The notes under the pieces: model-generated
Database searches by the model: none
Seen by the model: the letters and a program-made list of their open reading frames with translations, nothing else
What the model was told of the DNA's origin: nothing
Part shown: positions 16,412-23,700 of the stretch, in pieces
How the letters are laid out: each line of letters starts with the position of its first letter
How positions within the stretch are numbered: the first letter of the stretch is position 1
Made by a program: the position numbers and the translations under genes
Virus record (IMG/VR): IMGVR_UViG_3300017782_000054
Span: 1-40,846 of that record
DNA length: 40,846 nt
Source: a virus
Direction: 5' to 3' (one strand)

Positions 16412-16956
16412 GCATTTCTCCTGGTATCTCTCCAAACAGTTCTTTCTGCTGCTTTTAAGAAATTTTCGAAAGGTAACTGTATAGCTATTTCCCACTCTTC
16501 TTTGGGTATAGTTATTGGTTGAGATCTTACTTGACTAACTAAATATCTTTTTAAACATAATCTAGTTAATTTATTTTTTTCCAGTGCGTTTGCTATGTTT
16601 CTCAACGGTGCTCTTCTATAACTAATATCTTCTAATATCTCTACTCTAAGTTTAGGGGGTAAATAATGCAAATTAGCACCATACCAACCACCTTTAGCTA
16701 CTTCTAGCATTATGATAAGAGGATGTGTGTCATAGTATTTAAGCTTGTCCTTAGTTTTAGGATCATAAATATAAGTCATCATCTTGCCCGGACCAGGTCT
16801 TTCTTTTTTAAAATTTTCGGCAACTGAATCATGGTTACGAATTTTTCTATCTTTTCGTATTCTATCTCTAAACCATTCCATAGATTCCTCTGTGCCTAAG
16901 CTAATTTCTGCTTTAGCAGCAAGGTCTTTATATCTATTAAATATCGTATTAGTCAT
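16408..16956 (-). CDS. Conserved T4-like myovirus protein, 182 aa (possible DNA-end protector or virion protein)
   Basis: Not firmly recognised. The N-terminus is charged and helical (EESMEWFRDRIRKDRKIRN). The middle has GKMMTYIYDPKTKDKLKYYD followed by THPLIIMLEVAKGGWYGANL and HYLPPKLRVEILEDI, a Trp/Tyr-rich block I associate with a protein widespread in marine T4-like phages, sometimes named gp2-like. The C-terminus is basic (ERTVWRDTRRNA). It heads the gp54-gp26-gp29 operon and overlaps gp54 as ATGA. The ATG follows AATAAATA by 4 nt and has no Shine-Dalgarno. Confidence 0.55.
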   Translation of the reverse strand: MTNTIFNRYKDLAAKAEISLGTEESMEWFRDRIRKDRKIRNHDSVAENFKKERPGPGKMMTYIYDPKTKDKLKYYDTHPLIIMLEVAKGGWYGANLHYLPPKLRVEILEDISYRRAPLRNIANALEKNKLTRLCLKRYLVSQVRSQPITIPKEEWEIAIQLPFENFLKAAERTVWRDTRRNA

Positions 16957-16960
16957 AAAT

Positions 16961-16968
16961 TATTTATT
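16961..16968 (-). promoter_or_regulatory. Late promoter AATAAATA, 4 nt before the start codon
   Basis: The minus strand reads AATAAATA-ATTT-ATG. By T4 geometry transcription would begin at about the ATG of the 182-aa gene, so the operon mRNA may be leaderless. Same layout as at 23692, 28864, 33259 and 35936. Confidence 0.6.
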
Positions 16969-16999
16969 CCATTTTTTATAATAGTTTCAGGAGATATTG

Positions 17000-17164
17000 A
17001 TGCAAGACAATAAGGACGTAATAGAAGCCGGTAGAGTTGCATGGAACAAGTTATCAATCATTATGGATACAGATCCAGAAATGTTTGAAGACTATGAATC
17101 ATTTAAAGAGTTTTATGAGATGTTAGTTAGAAAGCTATTTGATACTGAGGAGAATTCACTTTAA
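17000..17164 (+). CDS. 54-aa acidic protein, first gene of the replication/late-regulator operon
   Basis: ATG at 17000 follows CAGGAGATATTG, a good ribosome site, and the TAA overlaps the next ATG (TAATG), so translation is well supported. The product is short, acidic and helical, with GRVAWNKLSIIM and a DYESFKEFYEMLVRKLFD helix. No family recognised. It is followed without gap by the MPTY protein and the ClpX-like gene. Confidence 0.65.
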   Translation: MQDNKDVIEAGRVAWNKLSIIMDTDPEMFEDYESFKEFYEMLVRKLFDTEENSL

Positions 17165-17400
17165 TGCCTACTTATAATTTTGTTAATGAACAAGGTGAAA
17201 TAGAATCTCATTTTATGAACTATTCTGAGTTAGATAATTTTTCAAAAGAACATCCTAACCTTAAAAGAACTTTAAGTACACCATCATTTATTTCCGGTAC
17301 ATCTGTAGACAGCGGAAAATTACCTGAAGGGTTTAAAGATAGAATGCGACTACTTAAACAAAAGAATCCATTATCTAAAGCAGTAGATCATTTGATATGA
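17164..17400 (+). CDS. Small MPTY protein, degenerate FmdB-like
   Basis: 78 aa. The opening [18 protein letters not shown] resembles FmdB-type regulatory zinc ribbons (MPTYEF.C..C), but the cysteines are absent. The rest ([19 protein letters not shown], then [21 protein letters not shown]) matches a small protein I know from marine T4-like phages; function unknown. Its stop overlaps the ClpX-like ATG as ATGA, so the two are coupled. Confidence 0.65.
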   Translation: MPTYNFVNEQGEIESHFMNYSELDNFSKEHPNLKRTLSTPSFISGTSVDSGKLPEGFKDRMRLLKQKNPLSKAVDHLI

Positions 17401-18533
17401 CAAAAGCGTTATCTAAAGAAGAAAAAACTTTCTTTGAAAGAAAGCTAGCTGCTGTAAGAGATAAAGTTGAGTTATCTTTCGAAGAAGCTCAAAACGGTAT
17501 TTTTAACTTACCTGCACCTAAAGAGATTTATGAATATCTTGACAAGTTTGTAATAGGTCAAGATAAAGCTAAAAAAATGCTTTCGGTAACAGCTCACAAT
17601 CATTATAAAAGGTTAATGATTTATAAAGAATCAGATTATGAGAAAAAATTAGATAAAACTAATCTTATGTTATTAGGTCCAACTGGTTCTGGTAAAACGT
17701 ACCTAGTTAAAAAATTAGCAGAGTTTCTTAAAGTGCCTTGTTTTGTAGCTGATGCTAATAGTCTTACTGCAGCTGGTTATGTAGGTAAAGATGTAGATTC
17801 TCTTATTGAAGGTTTAGTAGATGCAGCTCAAGGTAACTATGATGCAGCTGGAACAGGTATTATCTTTATTGACGAATTTGATAAAATAGCTAAAAGAAAA
17901 ATTCCAGGTAAAAATAGAGATGTAGGTGGAGAGGCAGTTCAGCAAGCTTTGTTAAAACTCGTTGAAGGCACTAAAGTAGAAGTAGAAAGATCTACAGGCT
18001 TTTCTAAAGTTAAATTTCAAATAGATACTTCAAATATATTAATCATCGTAGGTGGTGCATTTATAGATTTAGAAGAACTCGTTGCTAAAAGACTTAAAGT
18101 AGGTCCAACAACTAACTTTGGTTTTGGTGCTGCATTAAATCAAACTACAGCTAATATGGGTCTTCTTCATTTTGCTAAACCTGAAGACTTAGAAGAGTTT
18201 GGATTTATTCCAGAAATTTTAGGAAGAATTCCTTTAATAGGAGTATTAGACGAATTAACAGAAGAAGATTTGGTTAACATTTTGTCTAAAGTAGAAAACA
18301 ATTTAATATATCAGTATAAAGAATTGTTTAACCATTCAGAAAATAAATTAGAAGTAAATGATGACTCTTTAATTGAAATAGCAAAGTTAGCAAAACAACA
18401 GAAAACAGGCGCGAGAGGTTTAAGAAGTATCTTGGAAAACGTATTATTAGATTATATGTTTGAATTAAAAGATGCTATTATTACAGTAGATGATGTTAAA
18501 AAAATTCAATCACAGTTGGGTAGATCTACCTAA
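17397..18533 (+). CDS. clpX: ClpX-like AAA+ unfoldase lacking the zinc-binding domain
   Basis: 378 aa; bacterial ClpX is about 420. Walker A GPTGSGKT (94-101), GYVG pore loop (127-130), Walker B IFIDEF (156-161), sensor region VDTS-like [14 protein letters not shown] (209-222), GR finger (276-277) and sensor-2 GARGLRS (338-344) are all present, so it should be an active hexameric unfoldase. The N-terminal adaptor/substrate zinc domain is missing, the ClpX RKH pore-entry loop is replaced by STGFSKVK, and the ClpP-docking IGF loop reads FGF (241-243, in TNFGFGA). It may redirect host ClpP or act alone. It overlaps the following nuclease gene by 44 nt. Confidence 0.9.
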   Translation: MTKALSKEEKTFFERKLAAVRDKVELSFEEAQNGIFNLPAPKEIYEYLDKFVIGQDKAKKMLSVTAHNHYKRLMIYKESDYEKKLDKTNLMLLGPTGSGKTYLVKKLAEFLKVPCFVADANSLTAAGYVGKDVDSLIEGLVDAAQGNYDAAGTGIIFIDEFDKIAKRKIPGKNRDVGGEAVQQALLKLVEGTKVEVERSTGFSKVKFQIDTSNILIIVGGAFIDLEELVAKRLKVGPTTNFGFGAALNQTTANMGLLHFAKPEDLEEFGFIPEILGRIPLIGVLDELTEEDLVNILSKVENNLIYQYKELFNHSENKLEVNDDSLIEIAKLAKQQKTGARGLRSILENVLLDYMFELKDAIITVDDVKKIQSQLGRST

Positions 18534-19170
18534 GCTTAAACAAATTAACACAGATGAGGGTCGTAGATATGCAGTTAACGAGGAAGTTAAATATCCTTCT
18601 ATTACAACTGTCCTTTCTAAAACTAAAGATCTTACTGGTCTTAAAGAGTGGCGTAAAAGAGTTGGCGAAGAACATGCGAACAAAGTTACAGCAGCTGCAA
18701 CAAGCCGTGGTACATCTATGCATAAACTTTGTGAGAATTACCTGCTCAATGAAGCTTTGGACGATCTTGGTTCTACTTCTGGTGAGCTATTGTTTAGGGG
18801 AATTCGACCTTACTTAGATAGGATAGATAATGTACAAGCACTTGAATCAGGACTGTTCTCTCATAAATTACATGTCGCCGGAACTGTTGATTGCGTTGCG
18901 GACTATGACGGTGAACTCACAATCATTGACTTTAAAACAGCGAAGTCTCCTAAGCGAGAGTCTTATATACACGACTACTACATGCAAGGGGCTTTCTACT
19001 TCACTTCATTCTATGAGTTAACAGGTATGTTACCTAAGCAGATATTAGTATTGATATCTGTTCAAGACGGTTCAGTTCAAGAGTGGTTTGTAAAAGGCAA
19101 AGATATTATACATTGGACAGAACTATTGAGAGAAAGGATTAAAAGATATGAATCTTCTCAAACCATCTGA
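18490..19170 (+). CDS. PD-(D/E)XK nuclease, RecB/Cas4-type exonuclease family
   Basis: 226 aa. RecB-type motifs in order: G74-x3-H78 ([14 protein letters not shown]), E119 (ALESGL), [11 protein letters not shown] with D134, IIDFKT with D147 and K149, and Q166 in YYMQGAFYF. Preserved catalytic residues predict a Mg-dependent nuclease, likely in recombination or DNA processing. The N-terminal [19 protein letters not shown]-x2-TDEGR and YPSITTVL segments belong to the family as found in marine T4-like phages, which supports the start inside the ClpX gene even though the overlap is 44 nt. ATG at 18490 or 18493. Confidence 0.85.
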   Translation: MMLKKFNHSWVDLPKLKQINTDEGRRYAVNEEVKYPSITTVLSKTKDLTGLKEWRKRVGEEHANKVTAAATSRGTSMHKLCENYLLNEALDDLGSTSGELLFRGIRPYLDRIDNVQALESGLFSHKLHVAGTVDCVADYDGELTIIDFKTAKSPKRESYIHDYYMQGAFYFTSFYELTGMLPKQILVLISVQDGSVQEWFVKGKDIIHWTELLRERIKRYESSQTI

Positions 19171-19366
19171 TATAGCTAATGCTGCTACTGATATAGCTAC
19201 TTTTGTAGAATCAAGCGAACTAGCTCATAAAGATAAACAAAAAATTCTAGAAATGGTTAGAGATTTTTATGCTGATAAAAACGAGCATATTATCGACCAA
19301 TATTTAGCTACGTTAGCTACTAGAACTATAGATAAACATTTTCCACAAACAGGATTTGAACAGTAA
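19148..19366 (+). CDS. 72-aa helical protein of unknown function, upstream of gp33
   Basis: Starts 23 nt before the nuclease stop and its TAA overlaps the gp33-like ATG (TAATG), so it is embedded in the operon. The sequence is helical and soluble ([56 protein letters not shown]). No cysteines or known motifs. Its place next to 33-59-32 corresponds to that of dsbA in T4, but I see no sequence basis for that name. Confidence 0.6.
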   Translation: MNLLKPSDIANAATDIATFVESSELAHKDKQKILEMVRDFYADKNEHIIDQYLATLATRTIDKHFPQTGFEQ

Positions 19367-19605
19367 TGTTTTCACCAGATAGTGAAATTTCTAAACGTAT
19401 AAAAAATCTTTCCAGTGAAATAGAAAGTTTAAAGAAACTTTCTCCGGAATTAAACTATATTGAATGTACAGTAGAAATTTGCGAAAGATATAGTATAGAG
19501 TTTGAATCAGTTAAAAAAGCTCTTCCTAAAATTATTAAAGAAAAAATCGAAGCTGATGCAATGGAACTTAACATGCTAAAATATAAGAACCCAAGGATCG
19601 CATGA
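19366..19605 (+). CDS. gp33: Late transcription coactivator gp33-like
   Basis: 79 aa (T4 gp33 is 112). gp33 bridges the sliding clamp to RNA polymerase at late promoters. The segment ELNYIECTVEICERYSIEFE, then SVKKALPKIIKEKIEADAME has the pattern I associate with gp33 of marine T4-like phages (YIE-A-x2-C..., LKDKIE-x2-A-x2-N). The order 33-59-32 is as in T4, and TATAAATA late promoters occur in the window, so a late coactivator is expected. Assignment is by short motif and synteny. Confidence 0.7.
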   Translation: MFSPDSEISKRIKNLSSEIESLKKLSPELNYIECTVEICERYSIEFESVKKALPKIIKEKIEADAMELNMLKYKNPRIA

Positions 19606-20189
19606 CTAAGGATGGATATGAAGTATATATTATGTACTTGGCTTTGCAACGTCATTTCAGTACTAATTATGATTACTTTCAATATAACGGAAAAGTTAAA
19701 GCATCAAAGGATGCGTATTCAGCTCGTAATGATATCTTTAGCTTTGAAAAACTTACGAAAATTATACGCAAAGAAGATAGAGAAGATTTCTTTGTAGCTC
19801 ATTTTTTAGATAACCCTAAAGAATGGATTAGAAATATGTCTAAGTCTAAAATGGAAGAGTTTAGATCTAAGTTTAGACTTTTTCCTATAAAGTTTAAAGA
19901 AGATTTACAATTTATAGAAATAAACGGACCATCAGCTATGATTGCATGCGAAGCAGATAAAATACCTCTTATACACAGAAGTTGTATTAACGGTACTGTT
20001 TCACTAGAGACTATATGTATGTTAGATAATATTTTTCCATACTTAGAAAAACACGAACAAACAGTTACAGTACCGTTTGTGTGGCCAGATTATATTAATA
20101 AAGTTAAGAAGTACAAACCTTTTGTTCAGAAAAAACTTCAATTTAACTTTATAAATATAGTAGATATCGCACGCGATGTCTTATTATAA
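19602..20189 (+). CDS. gp59: Helicase loader gp59
   Basis: 195 aa (T4 gp59 is 217). Loads the gp41 helicase onto gp32-covered forks. The N-terminal GYEVYIMYLALQRHFSTNYD, the block YFQYNGKVKASKDAYSARND and FEKLTKI match T4 gp59 (YNWCMRVSDAAYQKRRDKYF, FQKL). ISFETFILLD in T4 corresponds to VSLETICMLDNIF here. The ATG overlaps the gp33 stop (ATGA) and gp32 follows after 35 nt, as in T4. Confidence 0.92.
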   Translation: MTKDGYEVYIMYLALQRHFSTNYDYFQYNGKVKASKDAYSARNDIFSFEKLTKIIRKEDREDFFVAHFLDNPKEWIRNMSKSKMEEFRSKFRLFPIKFKEDLQFIEINGPSAMIACEADKIPLIHRSCINGTVSLETICMLDNIFPYLEKHEQTVTVPFVWPDYINKVKKYKPFVQKKLQFNFINIVDIARDVLL

Positions 20190-20224
20190 CGAAACGACGA
20201 AACAGAGAAACAGGAGAATATAAT

Positions 20225-21124
20225 ATGTCATTTCAAGACTATCTAAAAAACCGTCAAGATGCTTTTACTACTATGACGGACTCTCTCAAAAAAGAAGTTA
20301 ATAATGAAAACCGTCCAGGTGATGATGATCGTGTCTGGAAGCCTAAAATGGGTAAAGACAATACCGGTTATGCAGTTATTAGATTTCTTCCGGGTAGTGA
20401 TGTAAATAAAACTCCATGGGTACGTGTATACTCTCATGGTTTTCAAGGTCCAACCGGTAAGTGGTATATTGAGAAATCTTTAACTACTATTGGTCAACAA
20501 GACCCTGTATCAGAGTATAATTCTAAATTATGGAATTCTGGTATCGAGTCTAATAAAGAAGTAGCACGTAAACAAAAGCGTCGTACTTCTTATTACGCTA
20601 ATGTTATGGTACTAAAAGATCCTGGTGATCCTTCTAATGAAGGTAAAGTAATGATCTATCAATTCGGTCAAAAGATCTTTGATAAGATTATGGCATCTAT
20701 GCAACCTGAGTTTGCAGACGAAGAAGCTGTAAATCCTTTTGATCTAATTGAAGGTGCTAACTTCCGTATCAAGATTAAAATTGTATCTGGTTATTGGAAT
20801 TATGACTCGTCTGAATTTGAAAAGCCTTCTGCTTTATCAGAAGATGAGAGTAAGCTCGAATCTATCTTTAATGCTCAGCATGATGTGCATGAAATGATTG
20901 ATCCAACTACGTTTAAGTCATACGATGAATTAAATGCAAAGTTAATGGTTACTATTGGCACGGGAGTAGAGGAAAACGAAGCTCCTCGTCAAGTATCAGT
21001 ACCTACTGCTGAAACAACTGACACTAAAGAAGAATTCGGTGCAGTGTTTGATAAACCTACTAATTCAGTACCGAATGATGAAGATGATCTAGAAAATTAC
21101 TTTAAGTCGCTAGCGGCTGACTAA
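20225..21124 (+). CDS. gp32: Single-stranded DNA-binding protein gp32 (no zinc ligands)
   Basis: 299 aa (T4 301). Binds ssDNA cooperatively in replication and recombination. Matches T4 gp32 through the core: TGYAVIRFLPG, KRRTSYYANVMVLKDPGDPS, EGKVMIYQFGQKIFDKI, EGANFRIKIKIVSGYWNYD and FKSYDELNAKL, and it ends with the acidic tail EDDLENYFKSLAAD. The T4 zinc site CPVC is replaced by DPVS and the whole protein has no cysteine, so the zinc finger is lost. CAGGAG precedes the ATG. The A-rich, weakly structured leader (20190-20224) could serve autogenous repression, as in T4. Confidence 0.95.
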   Translation: MSFQDYLKNRQDAFTTMTDSLKKEVNNENRPGDDDRVWKPKMGKDNTGYAVIRFLPGSDVNKTPWVRVYSHGFQGPTGKWYIEKSLTTIGQQDPVSEYNSKLWNSGIESNKEVARKQKRRTSYYANVMVLKDPGDPSNEGKVMIYQFGQKIFDKIMASMQPEFADEEAVNPFDLIEGANFRIKIKIVSGYWNYDSSEFEKPSALSEDESKLESIFNAQHDVHEMIDPTTFKSYDELNAKLMVTIGTGVEENEAPRQVSVPTAETTDTKEEFGAVFDKPTNSVPNDEDDLENYFKSLAAD

Positions 21125-21143
21125 TATGCCATTGTAGCGTTAG

Positions 21144-21172
21144 AAAAAGGAGGCTTAAGCCTCCTTTTTTTT
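21144..21172. terminator. Bidirectional intrinsic terminator between gp32 and the fibre array
   Basis: A perfect palindrome: A-run, GGAGGC, loop TTAA, GCCTCC, T-run of eight. It has a U-tract in both directions and lies between the gp32 stop (21124) and the stop of the convergent LamG gene (21171), so it ends both transcripts. Confidence 0.9.
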
Positions 21173-23687
21173 ATGCATCAAATTCTTCGGTTGGTGGAGT
21201 AAAGTTGCTAGTGTACCTAGCATAACCTAAAGCAACTCTAAGACCTTGTGTATAACCATACCAAACATTATTAGATTGATGTCCAACACCATATGCTAAA
21301 TATCTGGCACTATAATTAGATGTATCAGCATTAGAATGAATTTCAGTTCCATTTAGATATAGTTTTGAATAACCACCAGTTCTAACATAAGCAACGTGAT
21401 GCCATGTATCAACGACTACAGCAGTTGTTGTATGTACATAACCAAAATTCCAACCCGTAGTCCCATATCGCCAGAAACCGTTGTTCATTCCAATTCCAAC
21501 TTGCGTGTTTTGAGAAGTTATTGCTTGATAGCCAACACCTTGGTTTGAAATCTGAAACACATGCTGCGCGCCAGTTGTCGTAGGATAAACCCAAGCTTCA
21601 ACGGTAAAATCTCTTGTTCCTATTGTTTCACCAAGATCTTTTAAAAGGTAAGTGTTAGTAGTACCGGCAAAATATAAAGCGGAAGAAGTAGTAAATTTTC
21701 TTTGTGTATTACTTACAGTAGGTCCGCCAGTCACTTTAGTCCATGGTTTACCTTCAGCTTGTTCCCAAACATCATTCTTATTTGTACATGTAAGAAATTT
21801 AGTATTTGTTACTGGAGTAAGTGGTGCAGTTGGCGGTGTAAAGTTAGATGTATACAACATAGTACCATCAATTATTCTTATATCAGAAATATAACCTGAA
21901 AAATCTTGACTCGTGTTATTACCAAGTCTACCTATAGTAAGCGGCACAGTAGTTGCATTCATATGTGCAGAGGTATATAATGCACCGGTGTGATCGTCTA
22001 CCTCAATTCCATTAACAAACATCTTACCTGTGTTATTAGATGCATCATTAGAGAAAGCTATATGGTACCATCTATTTTCTTCAGGTGAAAGGGTATACTG
22101 TAAAGGAGTTCCAATTGATGCACCTAACCACACCGCGCCGGTATTCCTGATTTGAACATACCAGCCATTAGCACTACCATCATAATTAGATATAATAGTT
22201 TGAGCACCAGCTGAATAATCTGTTGTCAGCCACACCCAAAATTCTATTGTAAATGTTCCTGATGATAACGCAGCATCAGATGCACTACCAGCTGTTATAT
22301 AATCACCCGTACCATCAAAATATACAGAACCACCATGATCTGTTTTTGTATAACTTAAATAATCGTATGGACCGGATCTGTGCTGCGCTACATTAGCATT
22401 GACTGTAAGAGCGTGATTGTTGGATGATCCGTCAGCAATATAGGGAAGATGGCATGTAAGTAATGAAGTATTTGTAATTGCAGTTAATGGTTCAGTTGGT
22501 GATGTAAAAGCAGATGTGTAAACTGCTGTACCTTTAACAACCCTCAAATCTCTTATATACCCATTCAGATCTGAATTACTACCATAATCCCAGCTACCTA
22601 TTTCAAAATTTTCTAATGATGCAGAAAAATCAGTTGTATTAGTAAATGCAGCTCCTTCTGCTGAACCATCTACATATAGTTGACAAGAATTACTTGCATT
22701 TCTAACTAGTGCAATATGATGCCAGCCATTAGCGTTAATATTAGTTGTACCGACACGAACCTCGGATCCACCCATCCATACCCTTACAACATCTGATTTT
22801 ATCCCTAAGATAAATTTATTATTTGTTTGATACTGTGCTAAAAAAGCATCAGTATAGTTTGTGCCATTTGACAGTATTTTTACCCAACACTCCACTGTAA
22901 ATGCACCACTACCCATCAAATCAACTGAAGGACCTTCAATAAAATCTGCTGCACCATCAAAGTAAGTACTATAACCACCAGGGTGATAAGGTGAAAAGGC
23001 CGATGAGGTTACATCACCAGCTTCAGTTATCGCATATGTGTTAGTAGATGCATCGAGTTGATTATCTGTACCATTTGTATCTGCTTTTGATAATAAAGTT
23101 GTGTAATTAGAATTACTTATAGTTGTTATAAATGTAAGACTAAATGTAGATAAAGTTGACGCGACATTAACACCATCAGATGCTTTAAATGTTATTGTTC
23201 CTGTACCTGTTACTGCTGTTCCGTTTTCACTATCAGTAGGTATAACGGTAAAGATACGACCACTATCACTATCTTTAGTTACAGTAGCTATTCCATCAAA
23301 ATCACTATCAGTTGTAGCAGTATAAACAATATTAATACCTTCACTGTCAACCGCTAATAATGTAATAGTTGTCGCTGCACCAGTAGTGCTTAAATCATAA
23401 GTAGCTGCAGCTGAAGTAGTAAAATAAGGAGTACTGTTAACAAGTGCAATATTATACCAACCTGAACCCGAATAGATATAGAGTCTATTGGTTGAAGTTA
23501 CTAATGCTTGATCACCGTTATCTGCTGTAGTGGGTAAAATATCTGCTGATGAATATGTGGCAGTTCCAGAAGCTGCAGTGACACCCAGGGATGCAGAGGT
23601 TATAATACTATCTGAGTCAGTATATATTTGTTTAACTTTAGATGTATTGTTAGATATTAAACTAGCTATTGTTCTATTTTTGCTCAT
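21171..23687 (-). CDS. LamG-domain fibre protein A (fourth of four tandem paralogues)
   Basis: 838 aa. Layout: N-terminal attachment-like segment (1-80, ending LYIYSGSGWYNIALVN), an Ig/cadherin-like domain with acidic tripeptides (about 95-190: LLAVDSEGINIVYTAT, VTKDSDSGRIFTV), then three concanavalin-like LamG domains, each opening with FDG/FAG plus a FTVE-x-WV strand and closing with a G-x-I-x-DIR/LRV strand. LamG domains usually bind sugars or proteins, so a receptor-binding fibre is likely. N-terminus is type I (as paralogue C). A TATAAATA element lies 4 nt before the ATG and no Shine-Dalgarno is seen. Confidence 0.78.
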   Translation of the reverse strand: MSKNRTIASLISNNTSKVKQIYTDSDSIITSASLGVTAASGTATYSSADILPTTADNGDQALVTSTNRLYIYSGSGWYNIALVNSTPYFTTSAAATYDLSTTGAATTITLLAVDSEGINIVYTATTDSDFDGIATVTKDSDSGRIFTVIPTDSENGTAVTGTGTITFKASDGVNVASTLSTFSLTFITTISNSNYTTLLSKADTNGTDNQLDASTNTYAITEAGDVTSSAFSPYHPGGYSTYFDGAADFIEGPSVDLMGSGAFTVECWVKILSNGTNYTDAFLAQYQTNNKFILGIKSDVVRVWMGGSEVRVGTTNINANGWHHIALVRNASNSCQLYVDGSAEGAAFTNTTDFSASLENFEIGSWDYGSNSDLNGYIRDLRVVKGTAVYTSAFTSPTEPLTAITNTSLLTCHLPYIADGSSNNHALTVNANVAQHRSGPYDYLSYTKTDHGGSVYFDGTGDYITAGSASDAALSSGTFTIEFWVWLTTDYSAGAQTIISNYDGSANGWYVQIRNTGAVWLGASIGTPLQYTLSPEENRWYHIAFSNDASNNTGKMFVNGIEVDDHTGALYTSAHMNATTVPLTIGRLGNNTSQDFSGYISDIRIIDGTMLYTSNFTPPTAPLTPVTNTKFLTCTNKNDVWEQAEGKPWTKVTGGPTVSNTQRKFTTSSALYFAGTTNTYLLKDLGETIGTRDFTVEAWVYPTTTGAQHVFQISNQGVGYQAITSQNTQVGIGMNNGFWRYGTTGWNFGYVHTTTAVVVDTWHHVAYVRTGGYSKLYLNGTEIHSNADTSNYSARYLAYGVGHQSNNVWYGYTQGLRVALGYARYTSNFTPPTEEFDA

Positions 23688-23691
23688 ATTC

Positions 23692-23699
23692 TATTTATA
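23692..23699 (-). promoter_or_regulatory. Late promoter TATAAATA, 4 nt before the LamG-A start
   Basis: Perfect consensus reading TATAAATA-GAAT-ATG, inside the 13-nt gap between paralogues B and A. The expected start site coincides with the ATG. Confidence 0.7.
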
Positions 23700-23700
23700 C

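Noticed and set aside
16412-16495. N-terminal extension of the gp54-like protein to ATG 16495
   Set aside because: It lies in the upstream gene; ATG 16411 has AGGAG and an ATGA overlap.
16969-16999. MotA-type middle promoter before the 54-aa gene
   Set aside because: Only an AT-rich TATAAT-like string is present; no MotA box or convincing -35 could be seen.
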